DNA from: Cavia porcellus
Lineage: Eukaryota > Chordata > Mammalia > Rodentia > Caviidae
Assembly (NCBI RefSeq): GCF_034190915.1
Contig: NW_026947502.1
Span: 3,748,785 to 3,812,784 of the forward strand
Length of the DNA: 64,000 nt
Reading direction: 5' to 3'
Part shown: piece by piece, positions 44,067 through 56,560 of the stretch
How the letters are laid out: each line of letters starts with the position of its first letter
Numbering within the stretch: the first letter of the stretch is position 1
Program-made: the position numbers and the translations under genes
The notes under the pieces: model-generated
Told to the model about the DNA's origin: nothing
The model's database searches: none
The model's input: only the letters and a program-made list of their open reading frames with translations

Positions 44067-44236
44067 CCAGTTGTGCCCAAAGTGGATTATATGGATGAGT
44101 CTTGGCCAACATGTCCACACTCTGAGAGGAATGTTTTTCTAAAAATATTTTTATAGGTGGTTGTCCATTTGGCATGACTGTCGGAACCCATGCAAGATGA
44201 TTGGTCAAAACTGCAGTAATGAGAGCTGGCAAAAAT
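44067..44236 (-). CDS. FNIP1: FNIP1 coding exon 13
   Basis: This 170-nt exon encodes 56 complete residues from [10 protein letters not shown] to NPLWAQL, the hydrophobic core of the FNIP middle domain. It starts with the third base of a glutamine codon and ends with the first base of a glycine codon completed by exon 14. The acceptor is TTCTCAG and the donor G|GTACGT. The motif [13 protein letters not shown] is a recognisable FNIP1 segment. The order and phase with exons 12 and 14 are consistent. Confidence 0.96.
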
Positions 44237-45238
44237 CTGAGAACAAATACATCCTATCAGATCCCAATGTATCTTTATAAAACCCTATGTAAAATACTTT
44301 AATACAGAGAATATATATTTTCATGTGACCAAATGACATAAAAAAAAAAAAAAGATGACAGGGGAAAGGTCAGGAACACAAGAATAAAAAAAGGAAGTTT
44401 TTTTTTTCCCCTGTGTAGGAGTCATTAAAATAAATCCCTAAAATAAAGAAAATGTTCACAGGGAGCTATTTCCTATCATAATTACAAAATAAAGTGCTTA
44501 ATTTCATGTGGCACAAGGGATTGAACTCAGGACCTTTGCACTGAGTTAACACTTTCATTCCTTTTTATTTTTTATATTGAGACACGGGCATGCTAAGTTG
44601 AGTCTCAAAGCAGGACTGTGTGATACTCCTGTCTTAGTTTCTCATGGTGCTGGGATTAAAGGTTTGTGTGATCCTGCCCAGCTAAAATACCATTTTACTT
44701 GAAAAAGTAGGGATTCTTTTCAGTGTTTAATCCAGTTCTTTATGAACTATTCAGTTCATTAATGAAACAACCAGTAGGTTCTTACATTTCCAACTTACTG
44801 GGAAAAATGAAGGAAAACTCTATTATGAAAAAACATAAAAACATCTGAATTACTCATCTGGATTTCAAAGACCTGATAAACAGTTGAAAGGAAACAGTAT
44901 GATAAAATATCACATTAAAATGTATCATTGGAATTCTAGCATTTCTTGACATATTTTATACATCTTTCCTATGAAAAAAATGGTAAGTGGATAAAATTCA
45001 CATCTCTTAAGATGTCAGGAATTTTAATTTAACATATAAGAGATATTTTTACTGTTTTTCACTCATAAGGTTCTGTGTCATTCTTCCATACCCTATCATT
45101 TATTATTTTTAGAATGTTATTATTACACAGTTAATACTTATATTCCCACTTCAATAACTGTTTTTGCTCACCATCTAATATACAGTGATGACTTATAAAC
45201 AAAACAAACAAAACAAACAAACATAAAGGAAGCCATAC
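44237..45238 (-). other. FNIP1: FNIP1 intron 12
   Basis: The 1.0-kb intron contains an antisense B1-ID composite at 44500-44690 ('gcacaagggattgaactcagg' then 'attgagacacgggcatgct' and 'gtgctgggattaaagg') and a (CAAAA)n-like run at 45199-45222. Confidence 0.8.
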
Positions 45239-45385
45239 TGATTTTTGGAAGCATTTTCCATTAGAAAAGTAAACTCCTTCATGAAACGATGACATAGCTG
45301 ATTCTTTTCTGGAGTCCCCGACATCATCGTAAGCCAGACAGGCTCTCCAATCCGTGGCATTGTGTAAAGATTACAAATTGTTGTT
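45239..45385 (-). CDS. FNIP1: FNIP1 coding exon 12
   Basis: This 147-nt exon encodes 48 complete residues, including [15 protein letters not shown] and [14 protein letters not shown], in the FNIP middle domain. The acceptor is TTTAG. The donor is CA|GTATGG, which is weak because the exon ends in A and +3/+4 are A/T. Both ends split a codon after its second base and 147 is divisible by three, so skipping this exon would keep the frame. No evidence of skipping exists in genomic sequence alone. Confidence 0.95.
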
Positions 45386-47219
45386 CTAAAAACAGGAAGA
45401 CACAGTATGTAACTTATAGTTCCTCAAACTACATATTCTTAACATTTATGTTGTTAGTTTGGGCCTTAATCTACTTAATGTTTTAAAGAAAAGTTAGTAA
45501 GCCGACTTAATGTTGGCTTACTTAATGTTTTTAAGAAAAGTCAATAAGCCAACCCTTTCCTTTGAAATCAGCGTGGGAAATATTTTGTACATGAACTTCA
45601 AAGATGTTGTCTTTCCCACACAGTGACTAAATGCCTTAGAATAAATTATTTCCCTAACTTAGGCACCAGTTTCTTCTGACAGATAAGAGAGTACTAGAAA
45701 ATTTCTAAGGCCCTGCAGCTCTAACTGCATGCTTTATTTAAGCATACTACAAATAATTAACAGAATGTACCAAAGAAAATATTCTTATGGAAAATAGTTT
45801 ATCCATCTATCCACTCAAAACAATAGTTTATCTGAATCATTTTGTTGCTCTTAAGTACAGTTCTGTACGATAGGGACTGCCTGCTATACTTTCTGACTCT
45901 TCCAACCTTCTGCAGTTTTTCTCAACTTCATTTTGAGTCTTCAACATAATAAACTACTGCATAAATGTAATGATGCTTTCCTAGCTCTCTTTTGTATTAG
46001 CTAGGATAATAGCTAGTCCTGTGATTTGTATTCTCTCCTAAAGCCTTCAAAGCATATTCAAGATATCAATCCCTTTCCTTTATATCACCATCTATTCAAC
46101 AAAGTCCTGTATGTTAACCACACTAAGCAAATCTGCAAAACCTAAAGTATAAATCCTAGCAAATTTTGGAGGAACCACACGATGGTTATTTTACCTTCTA
46201 CTTTTTAGAAGTGTTATCTAACAGAAGTCCTGGCAATGAAGGAAATGGTCTGCATCATCAGTTCAATTTGTTATTACACATTCAAAAACATAAGCTGAAT
46301 GACTAAGGAACTGAATTTTTATTTAAATTAAACAAACATGTGACTGAGGGCTCAGAATGTATTGGACAATACAGCTCTAGGAAGTTCAGTAAGATCTCCC
46401 AACATTCTATTACCACTCATCTTTCCCCCCAAAAGACAAAAATTCATCAGCTTGTATAAATTTTACTAAATCTTTAAAAATACATAAATTCAACGTATTA
46501 TAATAAACAGAAATAACAAATAGGAGTCACTGAATAAGTTTTTAGTAGGGCATAAAATTATTAACTAAGATTTAAAAGCATTTTAAATGAAATAAAAAGG
46601 AATTCAGAAAATAATTCAATGTATTTTACAGAGAAAATACAAGAATAGAAACTGGGAATATTATTAAAATGCTTATTTTTAAATACAATTAAGGATATTC
46701 AAATATAATGGAAAGCTGGATATAGTGTTTAATTCTGTTTCAGTAGCAGGGCCCCACATGAATACTACTTTAAGGATTTGAAAATAGATAAACCACTGTA
46801 ACAAACAGAATTGGAGAGGAACCATTAGTGAAATTAAAATTCAGATATTTTTCATAAAATTCTAGAAGACAATACATATGGAAGATTAGTGGGTTAAGTA
46901 ACAGAATGCAGAAGCTATAGATTACAGCCTTACAAGGAAGAAATATACAAAGAAGAGTTTATTTGCCCCACAATGGCAATAAAGGGTGGAGATGCATTGT
47001 AAAGCAGACCCCAGGAGTTAAAATACAAAATTAATTCAGGCCCATGAAGAGTTGGTGAATTCTGTATCATCATCTCATTTCTTCAACAAAAGGACTAAGT
47101 AAGGGGGGCGGGGTGGGGAGTAACAGCTATTTCCCAAATCCTTCCTAATATATGAATCTGTTACACTGTATAAAGACACAAACAGCATACATATCTTGTA
47201 GTAATAAATTTGCATATTG

Positions 47220-47392
47220 AAAAAAGTATGTTTTCACTGATTGATCACTTTTATGCCTAAATCTGGTAATCTGAACTACTTTCAAAATAACAATATGCAA
47301 TATATTAACTAACGTTTATTTCCTACTTTTTTGAAATCTGTACTATCTTTATCCTTTTTTTGTTTTTAAAACTAAAAAAATTTTTTTAAATA
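47220..47392. repeat. 173-bp segment flanked by perfect 17-bp direct repeats
   Basis: aataaatttgcatattg occurs at 47203-47219 and again at 47393-47409. The enclosed segment ends in an A/T-rich run (aaaactaaaaaaattttttt). It fits an L1-mediated insertion of an unrecognised RNA-derived sequence, but a simple duplication is possible. Confidence 0.5.
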
Positions 47393-47727
47393 AATAAATT
47401 TGCATATTGGAGGGGGTGAGTAGACAAGGTTTAGGGAAAAAAACATCTATGTATGTCTCCTCCAGGAAGTGACAAATGAAAAGTTTGAGAATCTCGTAAA
47501 GCAGTTAAAAGCCTGTTGCAAAGGGCGGTCCCGACCCGTTGTTTAGAATCTCATTTCTCAAAACTACAAATGGGCAAGCAAGCAACACTGATATTTAAAG
47601 AAAGCCTTTAAGGAGAAAAAAGGAGAAACCGAAAGAATACACATATACTAGACATAACTCCAGAGAAAGCAAACAATGCATAAAACAGAAGACAACTTCT
47701 AAATCAAATTCTAATGTATATTCTGAA

Positions 47728-47759
47728 GGCAGCTGTGCTTGCCACTATACCACCAATGC
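47728..47759 (-). pseudogene. tRNA-Gly 5'-half-like insert (tailless retropseudogene)
   Basis: On the minus strand the 32-bp insert begins GCATTGGTGGTATAGTGG and ends GCTGCC. It matches the first 32 nt of the tRNA-Gly(UCC) type as I recall it at 28 positions, the other four being transitions, and it stops just before the anticodon. It is flanked by the perfect 18-bp repeat tctaatgtatattctgaa (47710-47727 and 47760-47777), which shows insertion rather than a tRNA gene. There is no A-tail. Not a functional tRNA. Confidence 0.75.
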
Positions 47760-48214
47760 TCTAATGTATATTCTGAAAGATAGGACAAAAGTTATTTTTC
47801 AAAGAAAAAAGATCATATGAAAACTAAGCATAAATGGTACTAAAGAGAAAAAGAATCATAAACTATAGAATAAGAAAATTATACACACAGAAAAAGAAGG
47901 AAAACATTAAAAAAGAGCAATGCAGAAGTGCTAGCTTTGTTTTTTGCAAAGTTTTACTAAAGGTAGAAAGAAACACGTTCTGCAAAGTGAGTTTGGGTCA
48001 ACTAAAAGTACAAAGAAGGGATGCTAAAGCGTGAGTGCAGGGCACCATAGAGGGAATACACTGGCCAGAGTGCCGCTTTCTAATAGCATTGCAGGGACAA
48101 AAATTAAAAAAAAAAAAAAGAAAAAGAAAAAGAAAAGAAAATCAAGGAATGTAGAAAACTTCAGAGAGCTGAAAAACAAGAGTGCTATTAGCCATTCCAA
48201 GAGGATAAATAGCT

Positions 48215-51200
48215 AAGGAGTAGGTGTACAATCATCTATCATGGAAGAAAACAAATACAATCTAAAACTGATTAAGACAGACTTCCAGGAAAATGGCAAA
48301 ATGGCAAGCAGCAACGAATCAGCCTCTCCAAGATTCAGAATCCAGACAATGGGGTAGAAAAGGAAGGAAGGAGGTGGATCCCTAGGACCCAAAAGGTATA
48401 TGACTGGAAAGCTGCAGTCTAAAGAGAAACTGAAGAGACAGACTACAACACAGAAAAAGGAAGGGGCCATCTGTACTCTCTCTCCAGTTCCTGGCTCAGC
48501 AGAAAGGCAGATGGAATCTACAGAGGTACAGTGAAAGCAGGTGATGCCAGAGGCTGTCAGGGAGAAAAGTGCCAGTGGAATGGAGCTGTGCACTACAAAA
48601 GCTGGTGAGTGAGGCGGGTCCAACTGCCTGCCATGTCCCCTGCACAGAGGGCTTGGGTGGACGTCATTTTATGGAGGGGCCAACTGAACTGCAACACAGA
48701 GCAGCTATGGGTGGGCTTCATCTCAGGGCTCTGAGGGTTAAACTCCCACAGTGACTGGGTGAGGGACCACCAACCGCAGATGTCCACGGTTAGGGAGTGT
48801 GGTTGGGCCAGCCAGAGACACCCAGATTATTACAAAGGACTCAGACCCACACCCCATGACTGAAGGCCAGGTTCAGCCTGCATTTCAAAGGATTTGGAAG
48901 TCCCAGAACCTGCCTTCTGCCGTAATCCTACTGCTTGCCTGTTCATATCTGGGAACTGACTGCTTCCTTTGTCTACCAAGCAAGAACAACATCACAACTT
49001 GAACTGGACACTACCACAAAACTGCGGACCCCAGAAGAGGCTTCACATCACAGAGAAATTCTTTCTCTTGCTTTTTTTTTTTTTGTTTGTTTTTGTTCCT
49101 TTCCCTGTTCTTTTCTGATTCCCTGTTTTTTTCTGTATGAACACTGTTTTCAGTTTTATTTGGTTTGTGCTCTTCTTCTTCCCTTCCCTCCTGTCCTCTT
49201 CATCAGTTCCTAAGGCTGGATAATCTCCTTTTGTCTTTCAGCCTTGCTTCTACTTTTTTATTCCCTTTTCTCTATTTTGTCCTTTTTTTCCTTTTCAGTT
49301 TTTTCCACTAATTGCTTCCCTCTTATTTTTACTCTCTATGTAACATCTTTATCTTTTTCTTGGATTTTCTATTTTTTGCCAGTTTTTCATCCTACCTTTA
49401 CTTCATACTATACACATTCTTCTATTCCCCAGTAAGATCCTTTGTTCTATTCTCTCTCCTCTTTCTTACATCACAGACTCTAAGGTTTCAAAACTTTCCT
49501 CTTGCATACCCCATTCCCAAGTCCTAACTTTAACAGTCTAACCATAATGCTTTATTAATCCTTTGATAGATAACTCTGTGAATTACTATTGAATTCTTTT
49601 CTACCATTAGCAGACATATGGCTATTGCATTTAGTACCTATTAGCTGTAAGTCAATATCCGGGTTGTCCTAATGTTTACAACACAATTGACAGTTTCTTG
49701 TCTAGCAATAAGGGTCAAACATAATGGGTTCCTACATTAATAGTAGTATCTAATTTGTCTCAGGAAATGCTACTGTAGCTGTTCTGAATAAGCCAACACT
49801 CAGATTAAGAATATTGGAGTACACTCTCAAGAGTACTTGTTTGCTGGGCTGCTTATGATGAATCTTCTTTCTAAAAATAACTAAGGTAGCTGAATGTTGG
49901 GGCTGTGGCAAAGGGGCTGTTAGCCTTGCTCAAAATATATCTGAAAATCAACTAAAGAGATCTCTATACAATAAGCCCTCAAGAACATTTGAGCTGTGAA
50001 ATTTCACAGATACAAATGGACACTGCATTATGCACATTTATAGATGCAAACAAATCTCAGAAGTACTTAATGTGTCTACCTTACCATTTTAAGGAAATTC
50101 TAAAAGTAAATATAGTTTCTTTACAGTATTCTTGCATGCAGTGTTTGTCTTTCTCAAAGATTTTCATTGTGTATTTGTGTCAAAGGTGTGAAACACTTTA
50201 CCAGACTTACGAACAAATATGACTTGACAATGTTCTCTTGGAATGGAACTCATTCCTAAACCAAAACTTATTGTACTATCAACAAAGTCTTTAGATTATA
50301 AGCAGCTATAAACCTCAGCACAAAACAAACAAAAATGACAGAAGAATGGGAAGGAAACGCAACAAAACCTCTCTCCAAGCCTCCAACTTGCATGAAGCCA
50401 ATACAACAGGCAATAAAGAGCAAAACTATATAAGCCACCTACCTGAAATACTCAAAAGCATAGCAAAGGAGGTAAGAAACCAGCCCTAAAAGATACTTTA
50501 GGATACTTTGGGATTAGAGAAGATATAACTGAAACAATAATGTAAGTAATTAACCAAGAAAATGTAGGAGCAATCAGAAGACACTAATAAAAAGCTAGAT
50601 GAGCTAACAAAATGATTTAAACATGAATGACTAGTTCACCAAAGAATTACAGTCCATGAAAATCTTTCAATCAGAAATTGGGAGACTAAAAATCATATTC
50701 AAAGTATGGGAAACGAGACAGACCAATGTGAGATCAGAATTTTACAAATAGAAGACAATGATGCTTTCAAATACCAACTACTCAAAAAACACCTTAAAAA
50801 TAACGAGAACATGAAAAACTGACCTAAAAACTACTACATGTTGCAAAGAAGACTGATCTAAAGTAAGAAATCAGAAGCAACACAAATGGCATAAACAACC
50901 TGCTCACAGAAATAATGGCAAAAAACTTTCCAAATACAGGCTAAGAAAGACGCATACAAATAAATGAGGCATTTAGAACATCAAATAGCCATGACCAAAG
51001 AGAACTCTACTGCCACATTAAGCTCAAAATTCCAGAAGTCTATTACAGGGATATAATCTTAAAAGCTGTTACAAAAAGGTAACAAATCCCATACAAGAGT
51101 AAATCCATTAGAATCACAGAAGACTTTGCTACACATACCTTAAAGGCTAGGACAGTTTGGAGCCACATGTTTTAAGTCCTAAAAGACAACCTTCCAACCT

Positions 51201-54200
51201 TAAGTTTTCTACAAAACTTTCCTTTAAAAATGACGGAAAAATAAGGTACGCCTAGGAAATTCATGATTACCAAGCCAGCATTACAAAATTTCTCAAGGAT
51301 ATCCTAGAAAGAGACAATGAAGCCAACATGGCCATTAAGTAAAAAAAGAAAAAGAAAATGCCTCATGGAAACAGAAGCTAAGCAAATGGGGAAAAAAGAA
51401 GAAATTAAAGGCAAGTAATACAATGACAGGTACCTCAAAGTAGTAACTCTATGTGACTAGTCTCAGTTCTCCAAAAGACACAGATAGTATGAGTCAAGAA
51501 AGAAAACACAGCACTATGCAGCACACAGGAAACACATTTAATTCAAAAAGATACTCACATATTAAAAATCAAAGGCTGGAAAACAATACTCCATGCAAAA
51601 GAAAACCAGAAAAAAGCAGGAGTTGGTATCCTAATTTCACATATAGTGGATTTCAAGCTAAGAATAATCAGAAGAAACTAAAAGATCTGTGTATATTACT
51701 TAAACGAATAATTCAACAGGAAGAGTTTATAACTGTAAACATATGCATGAAGCACCAGTACAGCTAACATCATAAAACAAACACTAGTGAACATGAAAAT
51801 TCAGATAAACACCAATAAAACTGTAATGAGGGGGTGTCTCAATGGCCTACTATCACAAAGGGACAGAACAATTACAAAAAAAATCAAAAAGAAATATCAA
51901 AGAGTTGAATTAATCTTCAAACAAATGGGTTTAATAAACAGTGTTCTATCCAACAACAGTTACACATGAGACTTTCTCCGAAACAGACCACATAAAATAA
52001 AGCATGCTTAGGTAAATGCAAAAGGACAGGAATTACCCACACATATTATCAAATCATAGTGCAATGAAAGTAGAAATCAATGGTAAAAGAAGTTACAGCA
52101 ACTATGTAAACACATGTAATTAAACAATACCCTCTTGAATAGTCAATGGGTCACAGATAAAATTAAGGGACAAATTAAACAGTTTCTGCAATCAAATGAT
52201 AATGCAAGCACACATATTATAAGGTAAGGGACGCAATGAAAGTAGTCCTAAGAAGGAAGTTCATAGCAGTGAATTTGCACATCATAAAAACAGAAGGAAC
52301 TCAAATAAATAACCTGATGATGCACCTCAAGGTCCCAGGAAAACAAGAATGATTCAAACCAAGAAAAGAAATTATATAGCTCAGAGCAAACATTAATGAC
52401 ATTGAGACACACACAAAAAAGCAAAAAACAAAGAACAAACAAAAAACCAAAAAACAAAATACACAGAATCAATCAATTGAAGAATTAGCTTTTTAAAAGA
52501 ATAAGTAAAATAGACAAACCCTTAGCTATTCTTTCCAAAATAAGAAAAGATCTACCACCATTCAATTAGAAATGAAAAAGGTGAAATCATAATGGATTCT
52601 GCTGAAATCCAGATTATCAGTAACCACTTTGAGAACCTATTTGCTAATAAAATGGAAAATGCAGAGGAAAGGGATAAATTCCTAGGTATACATGAACTAC
52701 TAAAACTGAACCAAGATGACATAAAATCCTGAACAAGCCAGTATGTCAGTGACCCTAAAGAAGTAATTAAAAAAAAAATTCTAAGAAAAGCCCAAGTCCC
52801 AATGAATTCACTGCTGAATTCTAAATAACTTAAGAGAAGATCTAATGCCAGCAGCCCTCAAATTCTTTAATAAAACTGAAAGACAAGCAGTATTCAGTCA
52901 TTCAAAGTCATTCCTGGAAGCAAAACATTACTTTGATTTCAAAACCAGAAAAGGGCCTAACCAAAAGAGAACTGCATGGCCAAATTCTTTAGTGAACACA
53001 GATACAAAAGTCCTCAAGAGAGTACTGGCAAAAGGAATACAGAAAAATCATCAAAAAGATCATACATCATGACCAAGCAGGACTCGTTCCACAGATGCAG
53101 GGATGGTTCAACATACACAAATCAATAAATTTAATATACCACATGAACAGAATCAAGGACAAAAATCACAGGATAATCTCAACAGTCAACAGAAAAAGCA
53201 TGACAAAATATAACGTCTATTCATTATAAAAACACTGAAGTACGTAAGAATTTTAAAGAAGGTCTTTATCTCAACCTGTAAAAGTCATCACCTCAAACCA
53301 ATGGCTAGCATCATACTGAAAGAGATAAGTTGTCACCTCAAACCAATGGCTAGCATCATACTGAACAGAGATAAGTTGAATGCTTTTCTTCTAAAATCAA
53401 GAATGAGATAACATCCCTTATCATCACTTCTGCTTGATTTTCAAAACATTAGCTAGAGCAATAAAAGAAGAAAAAGAAATACAGCTAGGTAAAAAAGAGT
53501 TAAATTATCATTATTTGTTGATGACATGATCCTCCACATAAAAGACTTCAAAATCTCTACCAAAACACCTCAAATTAATACCCAGTGTAACAGGATACAA
53601 AGTCAATGCTCAAAAATCAACAGCATTCTTGCATACCAGTAACAAATTCACTGAGAGGGAAATTAGGGAAATAACAGCCTTCATAATAGCATGAAGGAAA
53701 AGGAAATACTTACAAATTAACCTAACCAAGGATGTGAAAACTCTAGTACTCTAAAACAGAAAAATGAGACAAAGAAGAGAGAAGAATATCAGAAAATGGA
53801 AAAATGGCCCCTTTTTCTGAGTAGGATTCAAAATGGCCATACCTCCATTAGAAATATGGTTAGACAAATTTAATGTTACACCAGTCAAAATACCAGTAAC
53901 AAGTACAGAACTGCAGAAAGCAATCCTAAATTTCATGGAATCAGAAAGGCCTAGAATAGTGAAAGCAATTGTCGGTAAGAAGAGCAAGGCAAGGGGCATC
54001 ACAATCCTGCAAGCTACCATAATAAAAACAGCATGGTATTAGCAAGAAAGAGATTTCACTGGTCAGTGGGAAAGAATAGAAAACACACAAACAGCCTCAG
54101 GCACATTTAGTTATGTTATTTTTGGGGTAAACCCCTTCTGCAAGAATAATGCTGAGGAAACTGGCTATCACACCTAAGACTGAACTAGACCTATCTCTCA

Positions 54201-54490
54201 CCATGCACTAAACTAGAATTAAAATGGATAAAAGACCTAAACATTACCACAGAAACGATCTGCTGAAAGACAAAATAGCTAAAACTATTGAAGATACAGG
54301 TGCAGACAGAGACTTTATGAACAAAATTCTGTTTGTAGAAGTAGTAGTATCAAAAGTTCACAAGAGGTCACATCAAATTAAAAAGCTTCTGCACAGACAA
54401 AGAAATCACTAACAGAGTAAAGAGACAACCTACAGAATGGAAAAAATAATTTGCAAGCTGTTCTTCAGATCAGGACTAATAATAGAAAAA
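48215..54490 (+). mobile_element. decayed, nearly full-length L1 retrotransposon (antisense to FNIP1)
   Basis: 48215-50330 is 5' UTR-like, with a long pyrimidine-rich tract at 49065-49500 (the stretch 49975-50240 may be a separate insertion). 50336-51330 is a decayed ORF1 (an ATG-starting 'MTEEWEGN' stretch, a coiled-coil-like region, and a C-terminal domain with 'tttaagtcctaaaagacaac'). From about 51600 ORF2 follows: an endonuclease part ('gtgaacatgaaaattcag' region), reverse transcriptase part ('accaagcaggactcgttccacagatgc' near 53070, frame [13 protein letters not shown] type) and a C-terminal part to 54480. Many stops and frameshifts. The 3' UTR and A-tail are missing, and SINE sequence follows. 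Confidence 0.85.
53288..53378 (+). repeat. 45/46-bp tandem duplication inside the L1
   Basis: The unit 'tcacctcaaaccaatggcta...agataagttg' occurs at 53288-53332 and 53333-53378, differing by one inserted base (gaaagag versus gaacagag). It adds to the frame damage of ORF2. Confidence 0.85.
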
Positions 54491-54499
54491 TTACATCCT

Positions 54500-54840
54500 C
54501 CCCAAATTTAAAGCTCAGCTTGCCCTGGAACGCTCTACGGAGCTGAGGCTGACCTCAAACCTGAAAGCCTACCTCAGCTTCAACAAGTCCTAGGATTCCA
54601 GGCATGCACCACCAGCCCAGCAGTCTTTAGAATGCCTTTGTTTAATGACATATAGGGCAAGGTATGGCAGCACACACCTTTAATCCTTGCCTCAGGAGCC
54701 TGAGGCAGGAAGATTATGAGTTTAAGGCCAGCCTATGAAATTGAATGAGACTCTATTCCAAAATAGAACAAAAAGGGCTAGGGAGGTAGCTCAGTGCAAA
54801 AGCCCAGGGTTTAACCAAAACAGGAGGGGAAGAGGGGGAG
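54500..54840. mobile_element. antisense B1 followed by a plus B1-ID composite
   Basis: 54520-54625 is a reverse B1 ('gaggctgacctcaaacctg', 'taggattccaggcatgcacc'). 54655-54835 is a plus B1 ('ggcaaggtatggcagcacacacc') that runs into an ID remnant ('gctagggaggtagctcag'). Confidence 0.65.
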
Positions 54841-55744
54841 GGAGGACGTAATAACCTGAATTCTTTGAGGTTTGAGTTTGAACAAATGGAATTACGAATA
54901 ACTTTGGATAAAATTCTGAACGCCTAAAAGAACTATACTCATAGATTATTATTTAGTTGGCATAAAGTTTTAGTCTTCCAAGATGAAAAGGTTCTAGATC
55001 TATTTCACAATATGAATATACTTAACATTACTGTACCCTGGAAAACAATTAGGATAAATTTAATGTTATATGGTTTTTCACCACAACAGACACAAAATTA
55101 AAGTATCATACAGTTAACATGCTTCATAAAATAAGTTAGGAACACTCTCATATGACTACGTTAAACTACTGTAGATACGCATAGCAGAAATTATGTGCAA
55201 ATTATGTGAGTATTACTTATGTTTATTATTTTTTCCAAAACCAAAAAAGTAATAATACATTTTAAAATTAAATTATATAATGTGTTTCCCTACATTTCCC
55301 CCAACCACTGAAATTACTCTACAGAAAAGGTTTTCTACCCTACAAATTATGGTAAAATAAAACAATGATTAGACATTTTCTCTTCCTCAACTGAGTAACA
55401 AACTATGATTATATAATACCCATAAAAGTAAACTTTTTCCATTTAAATCCACCCCTCCTTAGTCACCTTCACTTTTAAAGGCATACAGATGACATGACTA
55501 CAGTTTCACCGCAGCAATCCTCCAAGTCACATGCTAAAGGGATCACTCACGTGAAAATACAATGGGCCGTTTAAGAAACCAATTCAAAAAAACCCTGCCT
55601 CAAATGAACACCATAGTTGTCAATTAAAAACCATGAGTTCAGGTTTTCTAAAATTCAGTTGCAAAGACTACTGCTAATAATAAACCTAAGGTGATAAAGC
55701 TACACTTTTAACTGTTATTGCTGTTTTTATTATTATCTTTATTA

Positions 55745-55910
55745 CTTTTTTAAGACAGTGTCTTGCTCTTGTCAGGCTGGTCTTGAACTCATTCTGTTCA
55801 AGCTCATTCTGAACTCATACAGTTCAAGCTCATTCTGAACTCAGTGACCTTCCCTGCCTTAGCCTCCCAAGTAATAAGATTACAGGTGTGTACCACCATA
55901 ACCTGGCTTT
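55745..55910 (-). mobile_element. antisense B1 with a triplicated segment
   Basis: A reverse B1 ('taagacagtgtcttgctctt' ... 'aataagattacaggtgtgtacc') in which the segment around 'ttcaagctcattctgaactca' is repeated, giving more internal units than usual. Confidence 0.7.
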
Positions 55911-56109
55911 TAGTTCATTTTTTTCATTAACTTTCTATAGCAAGGAAAATAAGAATTTTTCATTTAGAGTAATAAAAGTTTCATATGAAAGAAAATTTTT
56001 GGCAAGAGTCAATTTAAAAAGAAAAATTAAATTAAAATGGCACAGATCTGAGAAAATCATAAAGGTTATGAAGTGAAGGACTAAAACTTGAGAAACTATC
56101 CTGTATGTC

Positions 56110-56560
56110 ATATCTGCCAGAGAAAACAGTACTGCCACTGAAGTCAAGCATTCTGCTAAGTACCATACATTATCTCATTTAATCCTTAAAATAACCTACT
56201 ATATTATTACTAAAATAAATCTGCATATCTTAATGATTTGCATTGTTTGGTTTTCTGGGATAGGTTCTTACTATGCAGCTCAGGCTGGGCTTGAACTCAC
56301 TACACAGTCTGGACTGGCCTGGACCATACAGCAATCCTCTTGCCACAGCCTCTCAAGTATTGGAAGCAGAGGCATGCATCATCACACCCGGCTGAATCTG
56401 CATGTTTCAGACTAGAAAGCTAGAGTTTGAAATGCTATGGACTTGCTCTAGTTCACCACGGGTAATCAACGGCACAGGCAAGGTTACAACACAGAATCAG
56501 ATCTTTCTGCTCTCATCTTCTCTGCTATACCACCTCTCATCTAAACAGAGATAAAACTGA
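56110..56560 (+). mobile_element. MIR-like element split by an antisense B1
   Basis: 56120-56225 ('ctaagtaccatacattatctcatttaatcc') and 56405-56555 ('gaccttgct..tagttcacc' type tail) are the two parts of a MIR. A reverse B1 (56240-56395) sits between them, flanked by 'aaatctgcatatc' and 'gaatctgcatgtt'. Confidence 0.65.

Noticed and set aside
48213..48623. 136-codon minus-strand frame
   Set aside because: It lies antisense to the 5' UTR-like part of the L1 and shows no family resemblance.
48215..54490. Possibility that the L1 is still active
   Set aside because: Both reading frames have many stops and shifts, a tandem duplication disrupts ORF2, and the 3' end is missing.
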